A DNA stretch of 64,000 bases, taken from positions 125,091,030-125,155,029 of the forward strand of contig CP136067.1 in the NCBI GenBank assembly GCA_032622095.1. Reading direction: 5' to 3'. Origin of the DNA: Siphonodentalium dalli. Its lineage: Eukaryota; Mollusca; Scaphopoda; Gadilida; Siphonodentaliidae. A model generated the notes under the pieces. The model was given only the letters and a program-made list of their open reading frames with translations, was not told where the DNA came from and did not search any database. Position 1 is the first letter of the stretch; the number at the start of each line of letters is the position of its first letter. Shown here piece by piece: positions 22,895-35,439 of this stretch. The translations under genes and the position numbers were made by a program.

Positions 22895-23997
22895 AATTTC
22901 CTGTCAGCCAGCCTGTCATATCGGTTTACGTCGAAGTTCCAGTCCTTGCTCTCTTATACGTGTTGTATAATACATAAATATATACCAACACATATTGCCA
23001 TACCACTACATTACCAATACCCATTTCAGAATTAACTTTAACAAATATATTGTATGAAACTCAATGTCATGTATTTTATCAAACTGATATAATTAACTAA
23101 TTGTGGTGATCGGAGATAAGCCATCGCATAGACACCAAAATTATCTGACCTCTCATGCATTGTGAACGCCCGCGATCAATTGACCTCCATAACTCATTAA
23201 CATAATGTATATCACACAGATCATGTGTTGTTAATTATATATAATAAGATTATTAGAGGAACGGCCTGCATAATATTTCCCCGAGCATATAAACCGAGAT
23301 TTCATCACAGGAATCACGAATCTTACCCTATCATATCGTAAATGAATTAGTCTTGAGTACAGTTAGTCCGATAATTCCGAAGAACCTTCTAAATACATAG
23401 AGGCGTCTTTATGCGGGTCTTGATTTAGCAACTAAAGCTCGAGAAACTCCTCCTTGGAGATACTACTCTGAATAGTACAACAAAATCGGAACATATTTAG
23501 GGCTGTTCAAGTATACATAACCTCGACATCGCGGTTTAAACTCTAATTAAACACCGTAATGTGCAAACCTATACCGCCAAACGAAAGTAACTACATGTTG
23601 TATTATCATTACATAGAAAGTGAAGATTCACCTGAACCACTAACCCACGAGACGAAACCCCCTTGTGAAATATTAACCGTTATGGTCACACTCATATTAT
23701 ATCATATGTTGTTATAAGTGAAACGATGTTATACATATGAATTATCAGGTTTGTGTGTAATTGTATTTTATGTTCGTTTTGTGTATTACAAGTATGTGGG
23801 GAGAGAGACCCTTTGTCAGTTGCAAAACTTGTGTCTCACTCCCTTTGCGATATTATGCAATACATATGTTTACACTAACTAATCGATATCTCCGATCACC
23901 AACCACACATGATTTCAAGATTAAAAATCATCTCCACAAGACTGTGTAGTTTCATTCCCCCTCATACCCACCATGATGTTATCGAGTTTGTCATACA
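22895..23997. other. Unassigned non-coding stretch
   Basis: Apparently unique, AT-rich. The 62-codon frame at 23761-23949 has no recognisable motif and no splice support. Confidence 0.4.
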
Positions 23998-24487
23998 CAG
24001 GTCTAGTCATTCCCAAATATAACTACAATAGCCATATGTAGCTGTTGTACCAACACATGGCTGTTGGTGAATGATGGATCTGGTTGAAGAGAGATAATCC
24101 AATCCAACAAACTATCATTTAATTATACAAGAACATGATTAAATTATACTTTTAGTAAATAAATATTGTTTGGCATTTTCATGTATAATTAACACAATAT
24201 TGCGGGATATCCGATAATCCGAGAAGCATAGCTAAGCACGTGCAGCTGTTTAGAAATTTGTTATGCTAATTTATATGGGACACGTGTCCATATATATATG
24301 ATATATTCTTTTTCTATTTAGGTGCAGTTGTCTGTCAGGAAAATGTTAGAACAGGTTGTTAATTGTACATGAACATGGCAAACAATATGAATTTACTCAG
24401 AGTATAATCAAATCAAGTTCGTGTGTATTTAAATGCTTGTTTGTTGGATTGGATGATCTCTCTTCAATTTGGGGTTTACCAGACCTG
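23998..24487. mobile_element. Foldback MITE family CAGGTCTGG, copy 2 (490 bp)
   Basis: Same family as 16833-17323. It begins CAGGTCTAGTCATTCCCAAA and ends TTTGGGGTTTACCAGACCTG. The two halves are mutually complementary: GAGAGATAATCCAATCCAAC pairs with GTTGGATTGGATGATCTCTC, and the core has AAATATTGTTTGGCA/GGCAAACAATATGAATTT. Confidence 0.85.
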
Positions 24488-25757
24488 GTAGTATAGGGTA
24501 GTGATATGTTATAGCATTGGTAATAGAGGGTAGTGAGATGTTTGATCATGGTAATAGAGGGTAGTGAGATGTTTGATACTTGGTAATAGAGGGTAGTGAT
24601 ATGTTATAGCATTGGTAATAGAGGGTAGCGAGATGTTTGATCATTGGTAATAAAGGGTAGTGATATGTTATAGCATTGGTAATATAGGGTAGTGAGATGT
24701 TTGATCAGTGGTAATAGAGGGTAGTGATATGTTATAGCATTGGTAATATAGGTTAGTGAGATGTTATGTCATTGGCAATAGTGGGTATTGAGATGTTGTA
24801 GCATTGGTAATAAAAGGTAGTGAGATGTTATAGCATTGGTAATATAGGGTAGTGGGAAGTTATAGTATTGGTAATAGAGGGTAGTGAGATTATGATCATT
24901 GGCAATAGAGGGTAGTGAGATGTTTGATCATTGGTAATAGAGGGTAGTGATATGTTTGATCATTGGTAATAGAGGGTAGTGAGATGTTTGATCATGGTAA
25001 TAGAGGGTAGTGAGATGTTTGATCATTGGTAATAGAGGGTAGTGATATGTTATAGCATTGGTAATAGAGGGTAGTGAGATGTTTGATCATTGGTAATAGA
25101 GGGTAGTGAGATGTTTGAGCATTGGTAATAGAGGGTACTGAGATGTTTGATCATTGGTAATAGAGGGTAGTGAGATGTTTGATCATTGGTAATAGAGGGT
25201 AGTGAGATGTTTGATCGTCTGTAATAGAGGGTAGTGAGATGTTTGATCATTGGTAATAGAGGGTAGTGAGATGTTTGATCATTGGCAATAGAGGGTAGTG
25301 ATATGTTATAGCATTGGTAATAGAAGGTAGTGAGATGTTTGATCATTGGTAATAGAGGGTACTGAAATGTTTGATCATTGGTAATAGAGGGTAGTGATAT
25401 GTTTGATCATTGGTAATATAGGGTAGTGAGATGTTTGATCATTGGTAATAGAGGGTAGTGATATGTTATAGCATTGGTAATAGAGGGTAGTGAGATGTTA
25501 TATCATTGGCAATAGTGGGTATTGAGATGTTATAGCATTGGTAATAAAAGGTAGTGAGATGTTATAGCATTTGTAATATAGGGTAGTGGGAAGTTATAGT
25601 ATTCGTAATAGAGGGTAGTGAGATTATGATCATTGGTAATAAAGGGTAGTGATATGTTATAGCAATGGCAATAGAGGGTAGTGAGATGTTTGATCATTGG
25701 TAATAGAGGGTAGTGAGATGTTTGATCATTGGTAATAGAGGGTAGTGAGATGTTTGA
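24488..25757 (+). repeat. 32-bp minisatellite, ~39 copies
   Basis: Unit GGTAATAGAGGGTAGTGAGA followed by TGTTTGATCATT. Two main variants alternate in groups: one with TGATATGTTATAGCATT and one with GAGATGTTTGATCATT. A larger block (24720-24900) recurs at about 25440-25630, showing duplication of multi-unit segments. Because 32 is not divisible by three, three units encode a 32-residue period. The minus frame 25050-25346 is open for this reason only. Confidence 0.95.
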
Positions 25758-27244
25758 TCTACATTATCAAGCATATTATCCTGAAAGTGTACAGCAATCT
25801 TATATTCAACTGGTTGGTTGAGACTTTGAGTGTTATTTTATATTAACTTTTTGTACAAGCCGAAACAACAAAGTCCTATCCGATATGACAGTTAGGACTC
25901 TACAGTTAGATCGAGTTAAGACATGCTCACAATTTTTGACACCGTATTTCAGCCGTATTCATAACTGACATCAACATGTTTTTGCGAAACTTCTCTGTGA
26001 TGAGTATTTCACACAATCTCAATCATACAATTAAGGCTTTCTCTTTTGAAGACATGATGGAACATGAAGAATGCAGTTAAATTAATATTTAAGAACATTT
26101 AGTAAGGTACCACTATTGAGTTGCTTAATCCATCCTTGTGTGGACAAATGCACCGCCAGGATAATGTACACGTATCACCAATACGGTTCGCAGTTCTCTC
26201 ACAATAAACTTCTGATATATTCCCTCTTGCATATTATGTATACTACTAGCTGAAACAGGCTCCATTCACGAGCCTTTATTATGCGACCCCTGCGCAAATG
26301 GGCCCGCGACACCTTTGTGCGTTAACAGCCTGCGGCTTCGCGCACATGACAGATATATCCTATTCTTTTTATATGTAAATATCTGTAGAGATAATGTTTA
26401 CTATGCTGCTTCAATATATCCTCGTGGTGCTAAGTTCATATTGGACATACAACATTCACATTGTTTCATATTCGACTTATTTTATTTTGGAATAATTCCG
26501 TAGTGGATTATTAGGGTTGATACACACATGCATGTAATTTCTGTATGTAAAATACATGTATTACATGTATGTTACATTGCCACAGCAATAACTGGCAACA
26601 TTTATCACCCGTGTGCGAGCGGTTCATTATTAACAGGCCAGACAAGTGAGTAGTGGCAAGCGAAGTCAAACTGTCTGCTATCAGGACATTTAAGGCCCGT
26701 CCAAAACATGCCTTCTCTTACGGATGCGGAATTTAGTCAAGTCTGTGTGATATCTGTCATTTTATTAATGCGCGAACACCAGAAGCGACACGTCTGGCAT
26801 ATACAGGCTTGATATAGAACATGTTCGACCATGATGCGTGGGGTCTCGAAGGCTTCAAATCGCCAAGGGACAGAGTTGAATGTATTGGTCGGAATAATCT
26901 GGGCAAGAAGGTACAATATAATATGTTTTACTTAAATAGCTCAGAGTTAGCCACCCCCGCCTGGTAGCTTTCGGGATCATACATAGCCCTTGCGTCGGGG
27001 AAATCCTGATCCACCACTGATATAAATATCAAGAGAGGACTGGTAATTATTTAAATAGAACGTCCACCATAAGGGTTATCCTACGAACATACAATTATTT
27101 TAAGTGGCCTGGCGACTCGGTCCAAGATAGCAGATTCTCTACATTCCGTCTTAATTGGACTAGAACTCAGTGCGGTCAACACGTCGGCAATGATTGAATT
27201 GTCAGTGGATACATTTTACATTGTCTGTATGATCAATGTAAAAC
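25758..27244. other. Unassigned non-coding stretch
   Basis: No gene recognised. ACATGTA words cluster at about 26560-26575. The frame at 26315-26503 lacks motifs. Confidence 0.45.
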
Positions 27245-29105
27245 GCCAAATCTATATCTATATTTGCGAATGTCTGTCTGTCTGTGTTCTATAGAAATTA
27301 ACAGGGTACTATCTAAATGACACCAAAGGGGTCTAACAGTGGTAACTTTTTTACGAGAAAGATAATGGTGCGGGCTAGAATTTTCTAAAGTGACGCGGTT
27401 GTTGTCATGGGCAGAATAGGGGAGGGGCCGATTGCCACCAAACTTATATATATAATCATCCCAATAATATGAGGAATCTAATGGTGTTGTTAAATATGTC
27501 AAAGTGGCGCCGTTCGAGTTAGGGATGCACGGAAGGGGAGATGGGCACCAAAATTAATAAAATAATGTTAGCGCCGATTTCCACCAAATTGATACACATT
27601 CTTCTCCATGTTACAAAGAATCTAATTGTGCGATTTAAAGATGCAAAATTGGTGTCGTCTGGAGTAGAGGCTGGGGGGTGGTGGGCACTAAATTGATAAG
27701 AATGGTTCAGGCGCCGATTGCCACCAAACTTATACAAAATCATCCACATGGTATGAGGAGTCTAATGGTGTGGATTAAAATTGTTAAAAGTGGCGTCATT
27801 CGAGTCAGGGTGCACTGAAAAGGAGAGGGGCACCAAAATTGATGCACAATATTTTAACGCCAATATCCACCAAATTGATACACATTCTTATCCATGATAC
27901 GAGGAATCAAATCATGTGATCAAAAGACGCCATATTTAGTGCTGTACGTGTGAGAGATGGTGTGGGGGTGGTGTGGGCACTACATTTGATAAAACATTGT
28001 TTAGTCGCCGATTAGCACCAAACTTATAAATAATAATCTCCATGATATTGTGTGGCTTAAAGATGTCAAAAGTGGTGCCATTCGAGTCAGGGTCACAGAT
28101 GATGAGAGAGAGACACACAGACATTGATAAACACTATGTTTAGCGTCAATTTACACCAGACTGATACATATTCTTCTCCGTGATTCGGGGAATCTAATCC
28201 TGTGGTTTAAATACGCCAAATTGGTGCTGTTTGTGTGAGAGATATGGGGGCGCTAAATTTGATACCATTTGTATACTCGCCAATTTTCACCAATTATATA
28301 TATATATATGCATCTCCATGATGAGTCTAAGTGTGTGGTTTAATGATGTCAAAGTGGCACCGATTGAGTCCGAAATAGGGACGGGCGGGTCACCAAAAAC
28401 TGATAAAAATATGTTTAGTCCCAATTAACACCAAATTCATACACGTTCTTCTCAAATGATACGAGGAATCAAATCGTGCGTGTTAAAAACGCCACAATTG
28501 GTGCCTAGATATATTTGCAAATATATGGCTGTCTGTATGTGTTCTATATATGACTTCACGGGGTACAATCGAGATGGCACCAAGGCGTTCTAATAGGGGT
28601 TACTTTTTACGAGGAAGATAAATGTGCAGGTTACAATTTTCTAAAGTGACACTGTTGGTGTCAGGGGCAGAATAGTGGGATGGGCAGCAAACAAATTATG
28701 AAATAGTTTTGTCGCAGATTTCCACCAAACTTATACATAATCACATCCAGGACATGACACCGTTAGAGTCAGGGTGCACTGGGGGGACCAACAATTGATT
28801 TAAAAAACTATTTTTAGCGTAGATTCTTCTCCATGATATGAGGAATATAATCATGTGATTTAAATACGCCAAATTGGGTCAGAGATGGGTCGTAATAACT
28901 ATGATAAGAATTGATCTAGTTGCCGATTACCGCCAAACTTATATAATCATCTCCATTATATCATGCATGCATGGATCTAATGGACGTGGTTGAAATATGT
29001 CAAACATGGCGCCGTGTAAGTCATGCATGAGGAAGGGAGTTGAATCAAAATTGATACAAATATATTTAGCACTAATTTCCACCAAATTCATGAACGTTCT
29101 TCTCT
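27245..29105. repeat. Dimeric tandem repeat (~140-bp A/B monomers) in ~1.26-kb higher-order unit
   Basis: Monomer A is marked by GCCGATTGCCACCAAACTTA and TTCGAGTCAGGGTGCACTGA; monomer B by TTTCCACCAAATTGATACAC and ATACGAGGAATCAAATC. A and B alternate about four times between 27430 and 28500. The leader with CTGTCTGTGTTCTATA (27275) and CTAAAGTGACGCGGTTG recurs at about 28530-28670, so a unit of about 1.26 kb starts again. A related fragment is at 58820-58935. Confidence 0.85.
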
Positions 29106-29174
29106 AATGCTGCGATGAACAGGCGTATTAAATTTACCAGCGGCTGTCGCATTTCCACTGCACAATGTTGTCTT

Positions 29175-29385
29175 ATTATCAGACTTCCCAGTATATTATA
29201 CATGAAATGGAGTTCGCGATATTATGCCCTTTGCTTTGTGAACAATACTCAATACTCAATTAGGTGTATCACAATGTGGCAAGTTGTGATCTATTTGTGT
29301 AGCGGCGCAGTACGAACCCATCGATAACATATGTACATGTAAGAAAAGTAACCTTTATATGGCCAAAGGATGTTATAGTTTTATG
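29175..29385 (+). repeat. Dispersed repeat (copy 1 of a pair with 38485-38700)
   Basis: Shares GAGTTCGCGATATT, CCCTT(T/C)GCTTTGTGAACAAT, GTGATCTATTT and CATCGATAACATATGTACAT-type words, in order, with 38500-38640. It directly adjoins the start of the 66-bp array. Confidence 0.75.
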
Positions 29386-30960
29386 GCAATGCATATAGCA
29401 GATGGATTATTATTTGCCATAATATTTCCAGTAATTGCCATAGTCTATGTGACAATGCATAAAGCAGGTGGTATAATATTTTCCATAATATTTCCAGTAA
29501 TTGCCATAGTCTATGTGGCAATGCATATAGCAGATGGAATATTATTTGCCATAATATTTCCAGTAATTGCCATAGTCTATGTGACAATGCATAAAGCAGG
29601 TGGTATAATATTTCCATAATATTTCCAGTAATTGCCATAGTCTATGTGACAATGCATAAAGCAGGTGGTATAATATTTCCATAATATTTCCAGTAATTGC
29701 CATTGTCAATGCGGCAATGCATATAGCAGGTGGTATAATATTTGCCATAATATTTCCAGTAATTGCCATAGTCTATGTGACAATGCATAAAGTAGGTGGT
29801 ATAATATTTTCCATAATATTTCCAGTAATTGTCATAGTCAATGCGGCAATGCATATAGCAGATGGTATATTATTTTCCATAATATTTCCAGTAATTGCCA
29901 TAGTCAATGCGGCAATGCATATAGCAGATGGTATAATATTTCCATAATATTTCCAGTAATTGCCATATTATAGTGGCAATGCATATAGCAGATGGTATAT
30001 TATTTTCCTTAATATTTCCAGTAATTGCCATAGTCAATGCGGCAATGCATATAGCAGATGGTATAATATTTCCATAATATTTCCAGTAATTGCCATAGTC
30101 TAGTGGCAATGCATATAGCAGATGGTATAATATTTGCCATAATATTTCCAGTAATTGCCATAGTCTATGTGACAATGCATAAAGCAGTTGGTATAATATT
30201 TTCCATAATATTTCCAGTAATTGTCATAGTCAATGCGGCAATGCATATAGCAGATGGTATATTATTTTTCATAATATTTCCAGTAAATGCCATAGTCATT
30301 GCGGCAATGCATATAGCAGATGGTATAATATTTCCATAATATTTCCAGTAATTGCCATAGTCTAGTGGCAATGCATATAGCAGATGGTATATTATTTTCC
30401 ATAATATTTCCAGTAATTGCCATAGTCTATGTGGCAATGCATAGGGCAGACGGTATAATATTTTCTTAATATTTCCAGTAATTGCCATAGTTTATGTGGC
30501 AATGCCTATAGCAGATGGCATATTTTCCATAATATTTCCAGTAATTGCCATAGTTTATGTGGCAATGCATATAGCAGATGGCATATTTTCCATAATATTT
30601 CCAGTAATTGCCATAGTTTATGTGACAATGCATATAGCAGATGGCATATTTTCCATAATATTTCCAGTAATTGCCATAGTCTATGTGGCAATGCAGTGAA
30701 TGCACATAGCAGATGGTATAATATTTTCCTTAATATTTCCAGTAATTTCCATAGTTTATGTGGCAATGCATATAGCAGATGGTCTAATATTTTCCATAAT
30801 ATTTCCAGTAATTGCCATAGTCAATGCGGCAATGCACATAGCAGATGGTATAATATTTTACATAATATGTCCAGTAATTGCAATAGTCCAGTGGCAATGC
30901 ATATAGCAGATGGTATAATATTTTCCATTATATTTTCAGTAATTGCCATTGCTTTATGTG
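29386..30960 (+). repeat. ~60-66-bp tandem array, ~25 copies
   Basis: Unit: GGCAATGCATATAGCAGATG, GTATAATATTTTCCATAATA, TTTCCAGTAATTGCCATAGT, CTATGT. Starts at 29385, 29451, 29517, 29583 are 66 bp apart; later units are 60-65 bp. The 66-bp units keep frame, so plus and minus strands show long hydrophobic frames (for example HIADGIIFSIIFPVIAIVYV). These are repeat artefacts. Confidence 0.95.
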
Positions 30961-31019
30961 ACTTTGTGAAACCCCAATTATGTGAGTAAAGTCTATGTGT
31001 CAATGCATATTTAGAGGAT

Positions 31020-31180
31020 ACTACTTAGTTTGATACTAGGCTCGATATCAGCCCGAGGTAACCTCATATCAGCCCGAGGTAACCTCGTATCAGCCTGAGG
31101 TAACCTCATGTCAGCCTGAGATCGAAGGTCGAAGGCTGATATGTTACAGATGGCTGATATCAGACCTATAATATCAAACC
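31020..31180. repeat. 21-bp tandem repeat within a small inverted-repeat element
   Basis: ATATCAGCCCGAGGTAACCTC is repeated about four times from 31044 to 31121. Flanks TTTGATACTAGGCTCGATAT (about 31029) and GATATCAGACCTATAATATC (about 31157) are approximate inverted repeats. Confidence 0.75.
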
Positions 31181-31372
31181 AACCAAGAAAGTATGCTACT
31201 ATTAATTATATATGGCATTTATTTTCCAGAATGGCCTGTTATCGAACAAGGCTGATATCACCAATAACCGAGTAATATCGCCTTGCGACATCTCCAAAAC
31301 GAGTGATAGCATTTTACGACATGCCGCAAACTTATTTCACTGCTAAACCAGTGTAGATTCGATCTTACTTAT

Positions 31373-32040
31373 TTGCAAATGCGTAATGTGAAGATGCGTA
31401 ATCTGATTAAACGCCCTTACATTATTATATTCTGTTGGCTTGGGGGCAGAAACTATTTTATTCGAGTTGAGAAACCCAACCACCAAATGTCAGAGTTATC
31501 AGATATCGATGTTTCAAATCTTTCAATTTTTGACATAATTTACGATAAAAAATATTCTTACATAAGATTATACACTGTTACCGTCTTCGAATATGTTAAA
31601 AAAGGCACGGGCAAAGTAACACATTTCGCTAATGTACCGAGTTCTCGGCTTCTAAATCCAGTGTGTACAGCGAATGAGAACGACCTTCGCCTACCACACT
31701 GTCCTTATAATTCGAGAACTCGGAATGTTCGCGAATTGTTTTACTTTTCTGTCAGGGAAAGTTTTATTTGTACCGTTTTAACATTATCAATACAAACATA
31801 GCATAATTTACGCTAAAGAATTACTCTTACATAAAACTGTACATTTCACAACTCTACGGTCTTCGAATATATATTCGAGGATTTTCTCTTTTGTTAAAAA
31901 CTGCACTGGTAAAGTAACACATTTCGTGAACGTCCCTGTTTCTCGGTATTTCTTCTAAATCTTCTGAAACGCCATTCGCCTACCACGCTGTCTTTAGAAG
32001 CCAATGTTCGCAAACTGTGTTACTTTTCTGTCAAAATAGA
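31373..32040 (+). repeat. ~260-bp tandem duplication, each half a hairpin
   Basis: 31540-31770 and 31800-32030 share CATAATTTACG, TCTTCGAATAT, AAAGTAACACATTTCG and TTCTCGG in order. In each half the two ends pair (AGTAACACATTTCG with TTCGCGAATTGTTTTACT). The 142-codon frame 31373-31801 spans this hairpin and has no recognised domain. I treat it as chance, though it is one of the longer frames here. Confidence 0.65.
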
Positions 32041-32059
32041 TTATCTGGTTTATGAACCT

Positions 32060-32495
32060 CCTTGACTCTGGTCCACCCTGGCTCGTGGAGAATCTGGCAC
32101 ACCATGGGCTCGTGGTCACTCTAGACCACCCCTGCTCTCGATGTTACTCTGACCCACCGCTGGACACTCTGGCCCTGTCAGTATGGGCCACCCTGTCACG
32201 TGGGGAATCTGGGCCACCCTGGACTCGTGGTCATTCTGGGCCACCTCTGGACACTATGGCCCTGACACTTTGGGGCACCCACTCGATGCCACTCTTGGGC
32301 ACCCCTGCCATTGTGGACACTCTGGCCCCCCTCCTCGGCAGACACTCTGGGCTACCCCTTGCTCGACGCCCACTCTGGCCCATGGCCCAGAGTGTCCGCC
32401 GGTGAGGGGGTTGTACCCCTCTTCGACTGCCACTCTGGGGCACACCATGCCCTCGTGAACAGTCTGGGCCGAGCAAGGGGTGACCCTACCTCTAT
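32060..32495 (+). repeat. GC-rich degenerate ~30-35-bp repeat
   Basis: Many imperfect copies of GGACACTCTGGGCCACCCCT and CTCGTGG, about twelve in all. GC content is far above the surroundings. Overlapping open frames on both strands (32052-32640 +, 32231-32476 -) come from the composition and repeats. Confidence 0.85.
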
Positions 32496-33300
32496 AGATG
32501 GGAGCTGTCGAATTTTAACGATTTTCGATGAATTACATGGCCGCCGGCAGCCATCTTGGATTTTACTTTTGGCATCACTAAATCATTTAGCACACCCTAC
32601 AGAAGATATCCCCCATCCTATCATACCGAACTTCATATAGATCATCGAGGTGACCTCTATATGAATGCTTATCATATTTGCCGAATTATGTCTAAAACAT
32701 GGCTGCCAGCCGCCAATACTGATCAGAGTGAGTGAGTAGGATAGCGAAGAGCGCGTGCTTCCTCTACTTCGTATGATGTTATTTTACATGTAACTGTAAC
32801 ATTTAAATTGTCATACATGATTGTATTATACCACATGTATACACATAATGTATATAATAATTACGTAAATACAAACTGTTTGGTTCATTTGGCAAATTTG
32901 ACAAGCATCAGCGCGAAGTGCGTGTTGATGCAGATATAATGTGGACTTATTTCAGTGAATAAAATCGATAATTTTATAAACAATGGTAGCCGAAAACTAC
33001 ATTATTTTGGCGATAGTTCGATTTAGGCCGTCGGAAATAAGCTACAGGCTGAAGCTTTTATCTGGCTTAAAACACGACATCGTTCATAAGGTCACCTCTG
33101 ATCATAGTGAATTAACCAAACAATATCCATGGACAAACAGCGGATGTATACCATGATGTCGGCCCATGTAGTTTCGGGTCGTTTATAAGTTCGGCTTTGT
33201 AATTTCCAAGTATAATTACCTCCACCACACCCAACCCAGCATGTCCTTTTAATATGAACAGACTTCGTCGTGATATATGAGAGTCCTAACTTCCAAACCA
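32496..33300. other. Non-coding stretch with AAGATGGC fragments
   Basis: GCCGGCAGCCATCTTGGATT (about 32544) and CATGGCTGCCAGCCGCC (about 32699) are fragments of the ~160-bp AAATCCAAGATGG family, opposite strands. Otherwise no feature is recognised. Confidence 0.5.
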
Positions 33301-34070
33301 TCTAACAAACAGGGTAGGGGATCCCAATACCAACGAAAAATCGCCTTTCTTATTTACCATCCTCTCTTTCTGAAGAACGCCATGCCATCTATTGGCATCA
33401 CTTTAAAATAAATTATATATTTCCTGGTAGATCTACCTTTTGTGTAGGGGTCCCCATAAATCACAAACATGAAAAACAGTTGTTTTTATTCCCAACTTCT
33501 TTTTGTAAAGTATCCCAATAACCTTTCAATAACCAAGCCATTCATATATGGTGTACACTTCCTCGTATATCCACCATTTCCCACCCATATTCATTAGTGC
33601 GGGCATGTACAGACAGCTAGTGATGTTTTCACGGCTTCAAATTGGGTAAGGCCCCAAAACCAAGACATCAAATCAGGTATATAGGGCCTCAATCCATTGT
33701 CGCCTTTCTTATTTGCCATCCTCTTAATGTGTACCATGCCTTCTATGACCATCCCATCCATATAATGTCTACATTTTGTCCACACCATATTCAATATTGA
33801 GGGTATATAACGTCAGTTCGTGATGGCTTCATGACTTTAAATAAGGTTGGGGTTCCCAAAAATCACAAAAAAAATGAAAAACAGCCGTTCTTGCTTGCCA
33901 TGCTCTTTTTGTAAAGCGCCCAACGCTTTCAATAACTATTCCAGCCATATAAATTGTATATTTCCTGGTAGATCTACATATTGTCCAAACCCATTGATAA
34001 TATTAGAGGCGTATGCTGTCAGTTGGTTATGTTTTCGCGACTTTGAATGGGGTAGGAGTTCCAAACATTC
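33301..34070. repeat. ~202-bp tandem repeat, ~3.7 copies
   Basis: Anchors GGGGTCCCCATAAATCACAA (33447), GGCCCCAAAACCAAGAC (33650), GGGGTTCCCAAAAATCACAA (33849) and GGAGTTCCAAACATTCCAC (34053) are spaced 199-203 bp. Shared internal words: ATATTTCCTGGTAGATCTAC and GTGATGTTTTCACG. Confidence 0.85.
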
Positions 34071-34104
34071 CACAAAATGCGTTATTTGTCATCCAGAATC
34101 GAAA

Positions 34105-34555
34105 TAAAGTGATCAAAGTTATATGAAACACTCCGGTAGGGTGATCAAGTAGAAATTGAGATTGATCTTGCTCAAAGTAGTTAATTTTACAAATATTATA
34201 TCCAAGTTGATAACACACACCGTCATTCCTATCTATTAATTAAATTCAGTGACTCTCGGTGGCGAAATCATAGATGCGTCCCGAATCAATATGTAAATAT
34301 TTACAATTGAGCGTAGTTCAGACAATGTTTTGATTTAAACAATATTTATTTGCCCCAATTAATATTACATTTATGATGATCACCATTTTGATGATGGAAA
34401 CATGGAGACAATGTTTTCTATGGAGTGGTACGGTTGATTTGTTGGCAAGTTTCGGCGATGTTAGTAGAATGCTACATTCCTCCAGTTGCCTTAGTGCCTG
34501 GGTACTAACTTATCAGTTCCACACACCCGAATAAGTACATAATATGTTTTTAAGC
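34105..34555 (+). repeat. Dispersed repeat GATATGAAACACTCCGG, copy 1
   Basis: Matches 36305-36650 in order: ATATGAAACACTCCGGTAGG, ATAGATGCGTCCCGAATC, TTTTCTATGGAGTGGTACGG, GTTAGTAGAATGCTACATTC, AAGTACATAATATGT. It is a non-coding mobile repeat of unknown class. Copy 1 has about 100 extra bases near 34300-34400. Confidence 0.85.
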
Positions 34556-34679
34556 AAACATGGTTATTTGTCATGTGGATGGCCAATAGCTACTGCCCCA
34601 AAATATCCGTATTTTCTTTGATATCACCTCTATGATACAAACTATATATAGTATTCCTCTCCACTATTGGCGACATAGC

Positions 34680-35215
34680 TCGTTCATTTTGTAGACTGTC
34701 CCTATTTAATGTTAATGTGCAGTCCCTTCACATGGTGCAATTTGTTTGATGCATCATTTGTTTACATTTATTTGGTAGACTGTCCCTATTTAATGTTAAT
34801 GTGCAGGCAGCATTTATTTACATTTGTTTGGTAGACTGTCCATATTTAATGTTAATATGCAGTCCCTTCACCTGGTGCAATTTATTTGATGCAGCATTTA
34901 TTTACATTTGTTTGGTATACTGTCCCTATTTAATGTTAATGTGCAGGCACCATTTATTTGCATTTGTTTGGTAGACTGTCCCTATCTAATGTTAATGTGC
35001 AGGCAGCATTTATTTACATTTGTTTGGTAGACTGTCCTTATTTAATGTTAATGTGCAGGCAACATTTATTTACATTTGTTTGGTAGGCCGTCCCTATTTA
35101 ATGTTAATGTGCAGGCAGCATTTATTTACATTTGTTTGGTAGACTGTCCCTATTTAATGTTAATGTGCAGTCCCTTCACCTGGTGGAGTTTATTTGATGC
35201 AGCATTTATTTACCT
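34680..35215 (+). repeat. 56/84-bp tandem array
   Basis: Unit: GGTAGACTGTCCCTATTTAA, TGTTAATGTGCAGGCAGCAT, TTATTTACATTTGTTT (56 bp). Some units carry a 28-bp extra segment with CCCTTCACCTGGTGCAATTT, giving 84 bp. About nine units. Confidence 0.9.
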
Positions 35216-35439
35216 CTGCTTCCTCCTTCTTGATGTTCACTTTCCTCCGCTCTTCGTTTTAACTTATTTTGTGTCAACGGAGGGAACGGGTTGAACCAGG
35301 TTGAACCATTGCCCATTCGATTATTCAATTTTACGCGTATATTCTTCTATATATATCTTCATATCTTCTCTATATATTCTTGTTAGCAAACGTGATTGCT
35401 TCTTTATACTCATTTAACTTAGGTCATGTCTTAAAGATA

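Noticed and set aside
25050-25346. 98-codon repeat protein on the minus strand
   Set aside because: A 32-bp minisatellite translated through three frames; no start or splice support.
29359-30989. Many hydrophobic open frames suggesting a repetitive membrane protein
   Set aside because: Generated by the 66-bp tandem unit. Both strands are open equally, and units of 60-65 bp break the frame.
31373-31801. 142-codon frame
   Set aside because: Half of it is a self-complementary hairpin that is tandemly duplicated; no recognised domain.
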